DNA from: Acidimicrobiia bacterium
GTDB lineage: Bacteria; Actinomycetota; Acidimicrobiia; Spongiisociales; Spongiisociaceae
Length of the DNA stretch: 64,000 nucleotides
Direction of reading: 5' to 3'
NCBI GenBank assembly: GCA_011523635.1
Contig: WTGI01000059.1
Location: 1-64,000, forward strand
The translations under genes and the position numbers were made by a program. The notes under the pieces are model-generated. The model saw nothing but the letters and a program-made list of their open reading frames with translations. It had not been told where the DNA came from and did not search any database. Of this stretch, positions 7,474 to 16,252 are shown in pieces; the stretch's first letter is position 1; each line of letters opens with the position of its first letter.

Positions 7474-9537
7474 TCACAGAAAGCCTCTCGGGACCGAGGT
7501 GTGCCAGGTGCGGGAGAAGTGGGGTTTGCCGTCGGCGCGGACCTCCGACGCCGTGACGGCGTGGAAGGAGTCGGAACTCCCCACCACGCGGGTGGAGCTT
7601 CTGACCTCGGTCCGGGAAGTCCCGTGGTCGACATCGAAGCGGAATCCGGCTTCGACGCTCGAGTTGGCCGGGTCGGACCGGTCGGTGGTGACCTTGAAGT
7701 CCGTGTGGGTACGGATCCGGGCGCCGTTGTCGTTGGTGGAGTTTCCCCCCATCGAGATCACCACGCTCACCTCGGTACCGGCCAGGTCCTCGACCAGGTC
7801 CCATCGCGTCGGCTCGCCGGTCCCCCGCGGATCGGGCAGGGGATGGGCCGTTCGGTAGTCGGGTGGGGGAAGACCGGAGTCGGGCCGGCTCACGACCGGG
7901 AGGCTGATCCCGGAGGGGTGGTCCGCGTCCATGTGGATGGTGTTGACGGCGTTCTGCGGCAGGGGCCAGACCAGCGGGAAGTCGGCGCTGGAGATCATGA
8001 CGCCGATCCGGTGGCCGGCTTCGAACGTGTAGGACACAGCCTCCAGCTCGATGGTGATCTCAGTGACCTGGCCGGGCACGAGGGGCTCGGGGTCGGTCCT
8101 GGAGTTCCGCTGGGTGGCGTTCTTGATCGCCCTGGACACGAGCGCCCAGGGACCGTCGGGATGCACGTCGATCAGCTTCACGGAGAAGGCGGTGATCTCG
8201 GCGGTCGAGGATACGAAGAGGGTGGCCTCGGGGAAGCCGGTCACCTCGCAGTCCGCTTCGAGTGGCTCCCCGAGGAAGACCACCGACCCCGCGGCATCAC
8301 GACGCTGGTCGATGGGGAGGCCGACATCGGCGCCGAGCCCGGTGATCAGACCCATGGTCGAGATGCCCACCGCCGGGTCGTAGGTGTAGGAGACGCGGTC
8401 CTCCCCTCCCGACGGCGCCGAGCCGTCGAGCCGTCCGTCGGGTTGGAGATAGAGGGTGTGGTCCGTGGCCCGGGCGAGGGGCCAGTCAGCCTCCGAGCGC
8501 CAGTAGCCGCCGGCCCCGTCCCGGCGAGCCTGGGGTTGGTCGTAACCCCGTACCCACATGCTGATGGGCGGTTCGTCCGAGATACCGGTGTCCTTCCCCT
8601 TGAGATGCTGGTCGAACCAGCGCACGATCTCGTGGAGGTGGTCGAACCGTTCTCCGGGCACCCCGATGTTGGGAGCGATGTGGAGGTACGGACCCATCAT
8701 CAGCTTCTTGGGTACGTCAGGGCTCAGGCCCATATACATGTAGAAGGGGTCGGAGACGAAGATGTCGTGCCACCCGCCGAAGATGAAGGTGGCGGCCCGG
8801 ATGTTCTCGAGCCCGTAGCGGACCGAGCCTTCATGCCACACCGGACCGTCCACCGGGTTGCGCATCCAGGTGTCGAGCCAGGGCTTGTTGGCGGCGAGGT
8901 GTTCCTCCCATATCTCCAGCCACGCGCCCTCCGGATCGGGCGCCGGAGGCGCTCCTGACAGAGCGGTCATCATTGCGTTGTAGGCGCCGGTCCAGATGGA
9001 GGTCTGCCACATGCCTCCATGGTGGCTGTTCTCGTAGAGGTCCCATCCGGCGTAGATGGGGGCGATGGCCTTGAGGCTGGGAGGCGCCTGGGCAGCGGTG
9101 AGCAGGGACGAGTACCCGCCGTACGAGACTCCGGTCATCCCTACCGCCCCGGTGCACCACGGCTGGGCGGCCAGCCACTCCACCGCGTCGTAGCCGTCCT
9201 CCCATTCCTGGCGGCGGAGCATCCGGTCGCATACGCCGGCCGAGGCGCCGGTTCCCCGCACATCGAGCAGGGCGGTGATGTAGCCATGGGCGGCGTAGTA
9301 GCTGGCGCGGTCCACGGTCAGGCCGCGCAGCAGGTCGTCCTTGCGGTACGGGTAGTACTTGATGATCAACGGGGCGGGGTCGTCCGACTCCGGATAGAAC
9401 AGGTCGGCGGACAGCTCGACACCGTCCCGCATCGGGATACGAACGTTGGGCCTGGTCCGGGCCGGGCCGGGCCGCTTTTCGAGCCAAGTAGTCATAGCCT
9501 GCAAGCTACACCGAAACCGCGGTGCCCGCCGGAGCAA
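7474..9537 (-). CDS. CocE/NonD family alpha/beta hydrolase (Xaa-Pro dipeptidyl-peptidase S15-like)
   Basis: IPMRDGVELSADLFYPE, LLDVRGTGASAG, MTGVSYGGYSSLLTAAQAPPSLKAIAPI motifs; C-terminal beta-sandwich. Confidence 0.92.
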   Translation of the reverse strand: MLRRAPRFRCSLQAMTTWLEKRPGPARTRPNVRIPMRDGVELSADLFYPESDDPAPLIIKYYPYRKDDLLRGLTVDRASYYAAHGYITALLDVRGTGASAGVCDRMLRRQEWEDGYDAVEWLAAQPWCTGAVGMTGVSYGGYSSLLTAAQAPPSLKAIAPIYAGWDLYENSHHGGMWQTSIWTGAYNAMMTALSGAPPAPDPEGAWLEIWEEHLAANKPWLDTWMRNPVDGPVWHEGSVRYGLENIRAATFIFGGWHDIFVSDPFYMYMGLSPDVPKKLMMGPYLHIAPNIGVPGERFDHLHEIVRWFDQHLKGKDTGISDEPPISMWVRGYDQPQARRDGAGGYWRSEADWPLARATDHTLYLQPDGRLDGSAPSGGEDRVSYTYDPAVGISTMGLITGLGADVGLPIDQRRDAAGSVVFLGEPLEADCEVTGFPEATLFVSSTAEITAFSVKLIDVHPDGPWALVSRAIKNATQRNSRTDPEPLVPGQVTEITIELEAVSYTFEAGHRIGVMISSADFPLVWPLPQNAVNTIHMDADHPSGISLPVVSRPDSGLPPPDYRTAHPLPDPRGTGEPTRWDLVEDLAGTEVSVVISMGGNSTNDNGARIRTHTDFKVTTDRSDPANSSVEAGFRFDVDHGTSRTEVRSSTRVVGSSDSFHAVTASEVRADGKPHFSRTWHTSVPRGFL

Positions 9538-9637
9538 CCCGATCCGGCCCTACCCGCGACCCCTCGAAGATCGGCTTCTCCCCGATTTCTTGACGTCCTC
9601 TGGTGTGTCGCTAAGGATGTCCACCTTGACGTATAGA

Positions 9638-9647
9638 CGTATATACG
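9638..9647. repeat. Small AT-rich palindrome CGTATATACG in an unassigned intergenic region
   Basis: Context gacgtatagacgtatatacgatatg; perfect 10-bp palindrome. Confidence 0.4.
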
Positions 9648-9959
9648 ATATGTTTAAGGCTAATGCTCCCCGCCGTTCGGGTTCTCGGACCCGGACTGGC
9701 GGGGATTTGTTACGTAGCCTGCGCCGTTCGAAAACCCGGAGAAGCATTTGACCGAGCGTGTCGCCGTCTTCATCGACTATTAAAACGTCTACATGTCCGC
9801 TCGCGAAGTGTTCCATCAAGCTCGGGCGCCGCTATCCGTTGTCCAGAGGCGGTCGATCGGTATCGCCCTGGCTTCCCATGTCTTACATGAATGGCCTGTT
9901 ATTCGTTACACGATTGGCCGCTTCGTCGAGGGGCTGCCGGTCATGCGACCCGGCTGCGT

Positions 9960-12215
9960 TCAAGGTAGGGGGTCGTCGGAGGCGAACTTGCGCAGCACGT
10001 TGGCGGTGATCCGGGACACGTTGTTGTCGTAGTCGTTTTGGGAGAGGCAGGCGCTCCAGGCGATCGAACCGGTGGTGAAGACAGCCCCGCCGTTGGGGTA
10101 CTCGAAGAGTACCATGTCCGACCGTACCTGATCGTTGGTGGTGCCGGTCTGCTCGGAGTTCATGTGCATGACCTCCTCCACTACGTGATGGAAGCTGTCA
10201 TCGAAGTCCGTCGCAGTGGCCACCACCAGGGCGTGTTCGGGCGTTCCGAGAGCCGGATCGGCCCGGTCCATCTCGTAGCCGGCCGCCCCCCATCCCAGGT
10301 TGAGGGTGTCGAAGTCGCCGATCACCTCATCGTCACCGATTCCCTCGAAGATGAAAGCAGCTCTCGGGTCGAAGCTATCCGGGAGGCGCCGGTAGGCCGA
10401 GTTGGTTCCGGAACCGCCCTGGGCGGTCATGCCCACTCCCACCAGGCGCTGCGGCGCCCAGCCGCGGAACCTCCACAGACCGCCCGGCTCGCCGGTGGTG
10501 CTGTGGTGGCTCTCCGCGAAGTCGGTCCGCCACGACCCGGTGCCGTTCCAGCGGCGCACCTCGATGACGTGAGGCCTCTCGGGATCGACCGATGTGATCC
10601 AGTAGAGGCCGTTGCCGCCCAGGTACATGAAGCGGCCTCCGGCGTTGAGGTAGGCCTCGAGGGCGATGAGCATGTCCTCGGTCCAGTACTCAGGATGGGC
10701 GTCGGACATCACCACGTTGTAGCCGGACAGCAGGTCCAGCCCGTCGAAGTGGATGTCCTCGTCGGTGATCAGGTCGAAGTCGAACCCCAGGCTCTCCATC
10801 CAGTCCATCTGGTGGAGGTCGGCTGACAGCAGGACCGGCGCGCCCATGCCGGCGCCGACCGTCCGCTGCTTGTTGTTGGGCCGGAAGTTGACGATGGGCT
10901 TGCGGCTCGACGAGTAGCAGATGCCGCTCCCGTCGGTGTGCAGGTCGTAGAGGCCGCCCAGCTTGTTGTCGACCATGTAGTGCTCGTGGGGGAGGAGCGG
11001 GAACTCCACCTCCATCCCCTTGCCCTCCAGGTACTCGATGAGCACCGGGTTGTTGGCCAGGTGCTCGTTGGCATAGGCCAGGAAGGTGTAGGTCCCGAGC
11101 AGGAACGCGATCTTGGCGGTAGGTTCGCCGGTCCTGGGCCGTACCGCGAAGGGGATGTAGTCCTCGGCGTCGTCTGTGGTGAGCCGGAAGGCGTACATGG
11201 CGCTTCTCAGGTCCTCGGGTACGGCGTACTCGAAGTCCGTCTCCCAGCGTGCGTCGTCCAGGTCGTCGTCGTTGAAACGGATGGCCGCGTACTCCTCGGG
11301 GGCGTGCTTGAAGTCCATGTTCCGCCCGGCCCAGTTGTGACCGGTCACCGCCCGGCCCGGCATGTTGAGGGCCTCCCCGTGCAGTCCGTTGGGCGAGCTG
11401 TCGGTGACGGTGGCGGTCGAGAAGTCCCGTCCGAAGTCCCATGCGGCCACCACGTCCGGGTCCCCCGCCCCGGAGGAACGGCCCTCCCTGAGGGCGGCGA
11501 TCTCGTCCGGTCCGAGCGCCCGCCCGATGATGGTCGGGTTGTCGATCTTGCCGTTGTAGAGGCCGCCGACCGTGCCCGGGACGTTCTCGGGACCACGGCT
11601 ACAGCCACCGATGATCAGGCCGGCGCCGGTCCGTCCCGGCCCGCCCGCGGCCGCTGCTCCGGCCTCCGCCGCGGTGTCCTGCAGTGGCCAATGGTCGAGA
11701 GGCGTCTGGTAGACCCGCATCGAACTCTCATCCGCGTCGTAGACACCGGCGGCGAAGTACCACTTGGCATCCCGCATGGCCACGCCGGTGCCGACCTCAT
11801 CGACGGTTTCGCCGTCACCGACCCGGAGGGACAGGGCGCCCTCCTCGTCCACGAACAGCCCGTAGCCGGTGTCCGTGTTGCAGTCCCACTTGGTGACCAA
11901 CCCTTGCCGGCCCTTGCCAACGGTGGTCGGGTAGATCCACGCCTGGATGGTGAAGCTCCCGTCCAGCTGCAGCCGGGGATCGTCGGGTACCGCTACGAAC
12001 GAGCCGGGGTGGAGTTCCTGGATCCTCCCCGGATACTCGCCGTTGGCGGGCGAGTCGAGGTCGTCGATCTTGGATCCCGGTCCGTCAGGGTTGTCGTCAC
12101 CGTGGATCACGCGGACCAACTGGGCCCGGTAGCTCGGTGCCTGGCAACTGACCTTGAAGCTCACCGTCTCGCCGGGCTGGGCCCTCAGCCTGTCCGCATA
12201 ACCTACGATCTCCAC
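9960..12215 (-). CDS. N,N-dimethylformamidase beta-subunit-like protein with inserted LamG/ConA-like domain
   Basis: LGTYTFLAYANEHL, LLSADLHQMDWMESLGFDFDLITDEDIH..., VVMSDAHPEYWTEDMLIALEAYLNAGGRFMYLGGNGLYW resemble DmfA2. LDGSFTIQAWIYPTT..GRQGLVTKWD...YGLFVDEEGALSLRVGDG resembles LamG. Confidence 0.85.
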   Translation of the reverse strand: MEIVGYADRLRAQPGETVSFKVSCQAPSYRAQLVRVIHGDDNPDGPGSKIDDLDSPANGEYPGRIQELHPGSFVAVPDDPRLQLDGSFTIQAWIYPTTVGKGRQGLVTKWDCNTDTGYGLFVDEEGALSLRVGDGETVDEVGTGVAMRDAKWYFAAGVYDADESSMRVYQTPLDHWPLQDTAAEAGAAAAGGPGRTGAGLIIGGCSRGPENVPGTVGGLYNGKIDNPTIIGRALGPDEIAALREGRSSGAGDPDVVAAWDFGRDFSTATVTDSSPNGLHGEALNMPGRAVTGHNWAGRNMDFKHAPEEYAAIRFNDDDLDDARWETDFEYAVPEDLRSAMYAFRLTTDDAEDYIPFAVRPRTGEPTAKIAFLLGTYTFLAYANEHLANNPVLIEYLEGKGMEVEFPLLPHEHYMVDNKLGGLYDLHTDGSGICYSSSRKPIVNFRPNNKQRTVGAGMGAPVLLSADLHQMDWMESLGFDFDLITDEDIHFDGLDLLSGYNVVMSDAHPEYWTEDMLIALEAYLNAGGRFMYLGGNGLYWITSVDPERPHVIEVRRWNGTGSWRTDFAESHHSTTGEPGGLWRFRGWAPQRLVGVGMTAQGGSGTNSAYRRLPDSFDPRAAFIFEGIGDDEVIGDFDTLNLGWGAAGYEMDRADPALGTPEHALVVATATDFDDSFHHVVEEVMHMNSEQTGTTNDQVRSDMVLFEYPNGGAVFTTGSIAWSACLSQNDYDNNVSRITANVLRKFASDDPLP

Positions 12216-12297
12216 TTGCCAACCTCCTGAACCGTGGTCAGAACCAGGATAGGACGTTGCTCTGAACGTGGACCAGAATCTCGGGGTCCGGGATGCC

Positions 12298-13134
12298 TCA
12301 ACCTAGGTTGTACCAGTCCAGGGCGTCCGGCGTCAGGAACTCACGCAGCCCGTTCACGATCCATTGCTGCCCCTCGTCCTGGAAGGCGTACACGTCCTCG
12401 GAGCGATGGCCATCCGGTGTGCCGCGGGCGAAGATCGTCAGGATCAGGAAGTCCGATCCGTCCTCTCCGGCGCCGGTCTCGATCCTCGCGTACAACCGCC
12501 CCCGCCGCTTCCCGGTCCCGTCTGACATGGGGTACTGGGTGATGATCCGCATCGCCTCCAGGTCCGGCAGGTACGAGCCCCGGTCTGCGGAGAACATTCG
12601 CACCACCTGGTCCAGCCCGCCCGGACCGTCCCAGAGACCCTCCGCCCGCAACTGGAAGCGGTAGGAGATCTCGCACTGGAGCGGCTTGAACTCGCCCAGG
12701 TCGGTGTCTCCCACGAAGTCGATGAGACCTTGCAGGGACTCTGCGAAGTCCGAACGCACCGAGGCATAACCCGGATAGGGGGTGACCGCCCCGTTGCTGG
12801 TGGTCTCGAGGGTCGCTCGCCAGTTGCGGGCGAACCAGTTGCGCTGGACCTGCACCAGCCCGCTCCCGTCCTCGCTGCTGAACCACCGGCGGATGTTGGT
12901 TATCGGACTGGCGGACGGTAGGGCGGCCAGCCCGCCGTCCGGTTCCTCGATGAACGGTTTGTGAGGAGCCTTCTCCTCGTCGGTGGGGAAGTGCTCGGCG
13001 TACTTCTGGTCCCACAGATCGTCCAACTCGTAACGCAGCATGCGGTGGAACTCCTCGAATCCCACGCTCAGCGCAACCTCGACCAGAGCGGTAGTGGACG
13101 ATCTGTCGAAGTCTACGGACACGCGTACTCCCAC
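12298..13134 (-). CDS. TIGR04255-like family protein (function unknown)
   Basis: IRRWFSSEDGSGLVQVQRNWFARNWRA...YPGYASVRSDFAESLQGLIDF resembles TIGR04255. The ORF extends to 13320 but the N-terminal ~60 aa are low-complexity and overlap a divergent gene; GTG near 13134 is the likelier start. Confidence 0.6.
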   Translation of the reverse strand: MGVRVSVDFDRSSTTALVEVALSVGFEEFHRMLRYELDDLWDQKYAEHFPTDEEKAPHKPFIEEPDGGLAALPSASPITNIRRWFSSEDGSGLVQVQRNWFARNWRATLETTSNGAVTPYPGYASVRSDFAESLQGLIDFVGDTDLGEFKPLQCEISYRFQLRAEGLWDGPGGLDQVVRMFSADRGSYLPDLEAMRIITQYPMSDGTGKRRGRLYARIETGAGEDGSDFLILTIFARGTPDGHRSEDVYAFQDEGQQWIVNGLREFLTPDALDWYNLG

Positions 13135-13288
13135 GGTGTTGTTGATCGGTGCTCGGGGAAGGATACCAGTGACCGGTGGTCGGCCATTGCGGGCAACCGC
13201 GGGCCGTATGCCGCGAGGGTTAGGCTGGCGGTGTGTCGGGCGGTCCTCCGGTGCCGTCCTCGGGCCGACCGCCGGAAGGAGAGGGACA

Positions 13289-14053
13289 ATGGGAGTTTCC
13301 GGGCGGGTGGCGGTCGTCACGGGCGCCGCATCGGGTCAGGGCCGCGCTACATCCCTGCAGCTGGCCGGAGAAGGCGCCCTGGTGGCCGCGCTCGATGTCG
13401 ACACCGTGGGACTCGCCGGCCTGGTGGACGAGTTATCGGACACGGGAGCCCGTTGCCGCGCATACCAGGTGGACGTGTCCGACTCCGAAGCCGTGTTGAG
13501 GGCATTCGCCGAGATCGAGGCCGACCTGGGCCGGGCCTACGTGCTGGCCGCCGCGGCGGCGATATACCCGCCGGGGACGCTCTCCCACCTCCGCGATCCC
13601 GAGCAGACCGCCCGGATCTTCGACGTGAACCTGATGGGGGTCGTCCACTGCGCGAGTGCCGCCACCAGCCAGATGATCGAGGAAGGCCACGGGGGGCGCA
13701 TCGTCCTGTGGTCGTCGATAGGAGCCGGCGCCGCCATAGCCGGCCACGCCGCCTACTGCGCGGGCAAGGCGGCCATCGAAGGGCTGGGACGGGCACTGGC
13801 CGCCGAGCTGGGGCCCTACGGGATCACCGTCAACACGATCGCCCCGGGGGCCATAGACACTCCGATGCTCGGTACGCCGCCCGATCCGGCCTACTTCGAG
13901 GTCCTACCCGCCGGCCGGGCCGGTACGCCCGAGGAGGTGGCCCACCTGGTCAGCTACCTGTGCTCGGACTCGTCCGGGTTCATGACCGGAGCGGTGCTGG
14001 CTCTGGACGGAGGCCTGAGCGGTGTCAACGGGGCCGTCCGGCCAGAGGTCTGA
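13289..14053 (+). CDS. SDR family oxidoreductase
   Basis: VAVVTGAASGQGRATSLQLAGEGA, YCAGKAAIEGLGRALAAELGPYGITVNTIAPGAIDTPM; ATG 13289 with RBS ggaaggagagg. Confidence 0.93.
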   Translation: MGVSGRVAVVTGAASGQGRATSLQLAGEGALVAALDVDTVGLAGLVDELSDTGARCRAYQVDVSDSEAVLRAFAEIEADLGRAYVLAAAAAIYPPGTLSHLRDPEQTARIFDVNLMGVVHCASAATSQMIEEGHGGRIVLWSSIGAGAAIAGHAAYCAGKAAIEGLGRALAAELGPYGITVNTIAPGAIDTPMLGTPPDPAYFEVLPAGRAGTPEEVAHLVSYLCSDSSGFMTGAVLALDGGLSGVNGAVRPEV

Positions 14054-14108
14054 CGTAGGCCTCCGGCGCCGGTCAACGGAAAGCCGATACACATCAGGAG
14101 GTTCAACC

Positions 14109-15128
14109 ATGAAGAACGCGGTTTCGGTGACCGGCCTCGTTCCGGCTGACCGGATCGGTCGTACGCTTCCCCACGAGCATCTCTTCGCCACCATGACTTA
14201 CGCCTATCCGGCCAGCGGCGAGGATGCATACCGGCCCATCACGATCGACCGGCTGGGCGAGATCCGCTCCGACTTGATGACGAATGCCAACAACATCCAC
14301 CTGGACAGCAGTTGCGGCCAGGCTCTCGAACTGAAGAAGGCAGCCGATGCCGGCATCGACACCCTGGTCGAGTTGACCACCGAGCCCATCGGGAGGAACC
14401 CCGAGAGGATGGTCGAGGTGTCCGAGTTCACCGGTGTCAACGTGATCTCGGGAACGGGCCAGTACCTCGCCCACCACCAGCGTCCGTGGGCCCTCCAGGC
14501 ATCGAGGGAGGAACTGGCCGAGTTGATGATCCGGGAGCTGACGGAAGGGATCGGCGACACCGGGATCCGTACCGGGGTGATCGGGGAGATCGGGCTCTTC
14601 GAGCCGGTTCGTCCCGCCGAGTTGAAGGTCCTGGAGGCAGCGGTCCTGGCCCAGCGCGCCACGGGCGCTCCCCTCTGGGTCCACCTGATGAACGTTCCGG
14701 TCGTCGACGATGCGCTCGCCGTCTTCGACGAGTACGAACCGATCTACGAGAAGACCGCGTTCTGCCACATGGACTTCGACATCCGCGATCTCACCCGGCA
14801 CGAGCGGGCCATGGACCGGGGCATCAGCGTGGAGTTCGACTTCTTCGGATCCGTATGGCTACCCGTCGATCACTACATCCACTGCCCGACCGACCCGCAA
14901 CGGCTGGCGGTGCTGGCCGACTGGTCGGAGAGAGGCTACGCGGATCGCGTGCTCATCAGCCACGACGTCTGCACCAGGGTCCAGTTCACCTCCCATGGGG
15001 GCTACGGATACGCCTACATCCCGACCATCGTTCCCGGACTGATGGACCAGATGGGCATCGACCGGGAGCTGCTGGACATATGGATGATCGACACCCCCCG
15101 CCGGCTGCTCGCCTGGGCGGACTCCTGA
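14109..15128 (+). CDS. Phosphotriesterase-family (amidohydrolase superfamily) hydrolase
   Basis: PADRIGRTLPHEHLFATMTY; VIGEIGLFEPVRPAELKVLEAAVLAQRATGAPLWVHL; VLISHDVCTRVQF...YIPTIVPGL. Confidence 0.88.
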   Translation: MKNAVSVTGLVPADRIGRTLPHEHLFATMTYAYPASGEDAYRPITIDRLGEIRSDLMTNANNIHLDSSCGQALELKKAADAGIDTLVELTTEPIGRNPERMVEVSEFTGVNVISGTGQYLAHHQRPWALQASREELAELMIRELTEGIGDTGIRTGVIGEIGLFEPVRPAELKVLEAAVLAQRATGAPLWVHLMNVPVVDDALAVFDEYEPIYEKTAFCHMDFDIRDLTRHERAMDRGISVEFDFFGSVWLPVDHYIHCPTDPQRLAVLADWSERGYADRVLISHDVCTRVQFTSHGGYGYAYIPTIVPGLMDQMGIDRELLDIWMIDTPRRLLAWADS

Positions 15129-15172
15129 CTCTCACGAGCCGATGGCCGGGATGCGGCGGTACGCTCTAGACC

Positions 15173-15496
15173 ATGGAGGATGGAGCAGACTGGCTCGATG
15201 AGATAGCCGCCGACTCACGGTTCGCTTGGGCGAGGCCCACGCCGACCACACTCGAGACCAAGCTCAGGCCGGACCTTCCTTGCCGGGTGATGATGTCCCC
15301 GGCAGGCTCCGATCCGGTTCTCTTCGTTGCCATCGGGACGAACGGCACCCACAACTACTGGCAATGGGCCACGCTGGATCGGGTGACTTCCTCTCCGATG
15401 CCCAAGGAGGCGGCCCTGGCAGGCCTTATGAAGATCATCGACCTGACGATGATCACGTCCAAGAGCGGAGTGGTCCCCAGGCTACTGAACGCATGA
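15173..15496 (+). CDS. Hypothetical protein
   Basis: 107-aa ORF MEDGADWLDEIAADSRFAWARPTPTT...; no family recognised. Confidence 0.4.
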   Translation: MEDGADWLDEIAADSRFAWARPTPTTLETKLRPDLPCRVMMSPAGSDPVLFVAIGTNGTHNYWQWATLDRVTSSPMPKEAALAGLMKIIDLTMITSKSGVVPRLLNA

Positions 15497-15603
15497 GGCT
15501 GGTAGACACCATCCCGGGTACAAGAGCGCAGGCGCCATAGCCGGGACGCGGATACAGATCATCTATTCGATCGGTCAATAGGCGCTTGCCGGGCCGAGAA
15601 CGC

Positions 15604-15879
15604 CTATCTCCTCTCGATCAGCCTGCCGGACAAGTATTTGTGGATCACACTGGACAGCAGTGTCTGATAGGGCATCCCTTCTTCCCTGGCCCGGATGTGA
15701 GCAAGATTGAAGTCGCGTTCGGTAACCCGCAGGTTCACGCGCTTGGTCTTGTTGAACGTATTGCGAGCCGCCTGACGCGCTATCTCGACTTCGCGTTCAG
15801 CGCCGGGGGCGGAGCGCAACTCACCTCGCTCGAAGCGGTCGAGAATCTCGCGTTCTTCCGCACTCATTTCGTGGTTCAC
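15604..15879 (-). CDS. brnA: BrnA-type / CopG-like antitoxin
   Basis: NKTKRVNLRVTERDFNLAHIRAREEGMPYQTLLSSVIHKYLSGRL; directly downstream of the BrnT-like toxin. Confidence 0.8.
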   Translation of the reverse strand: MNHEMSAEEREILDRFERGELRSAPGAEREVEIARQAARNTFNKTKRVNLRVTERDFNLAHIRAREEGMPYQTLLSSVIHKYLSGRLIERR

Positions 15880-15881
15880 GA

Positions 15882-16163
15882 TTATTGCCTCCTCCCATAG
15901 TCCCTCATCGCTTTCCGGCTAGGAATGATCGTCTTCAGAAAGCGGGTGCCGTCAGTCTCCGTCACGAAAGGCACGAGGTAGAGATACTCGTCTACTTCCA
16001 CCACGTAGATCGACTGTTCCGGGTAGCGATCCTGGTTCGGGTGCTCCAGCACGTCGACTAAGCGGCCTTGCTCGATGGCGAAGATAATGGTCTCGAATGA
16101 GATTTGCCGCTGCTCTACGAGCTGTTGGTTCTTATCCGTGCTCCAATCGAAACGGAAGCTCAT
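15882..16163 (-). CDS. brnT: BrnT-family toxin
   Basis: FRFDWSTDKNQQLVEQRQISFETIIFAIEQGRLVDVLEHPNQDRYPEQSIYVVEVDEYLYLVPFV..FLKTIIPSRKAMRDY; toxin-first gene order. Confidence 0.8.
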   Translation of the reverse strand: MSFRFDWSTDKNQQLVEQRQISFETIIFAIEQGRLVDVLEHPNQDRYPEQSIYVVEVDEYLYLVPFVTETDGTRFLKTIIPSRKAMRDYGRRQ

Positions 16164-16174
16164 GCGTCAATTAT

Positions 16175-16204
16175 CACACGATGTGTGCATTTTGGCAACA
16201 CATC
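16175..16204. promoter_or_regulatory. Putative BrnTA operator: CACACgatGTGTG and GATGTGT-11nt-ACACATC
   Basis: Nested inverted repeats 12 nt upstream of the brnT start (minus strand). Confidence 0.55.
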
Positions 16205-16252
16205 CGTCGAGAGTCGGCTCAGAGTTCAATCGACCGGAGAGCGGGCCGGCAA

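Noticed and set aside
7501-8958. Plus-strand 485-aa ORF opposite the CocE/NonD hydrolase
   Set aside because: Antisense artefact of GC-rich third positions; composition G/V/H/R-rich with no motifs.
10938-12230. Plus-strand 430-aa ORF opposite the DMFase-like gene
   Set aside because: Antisense shadow of a well-supported CDS.
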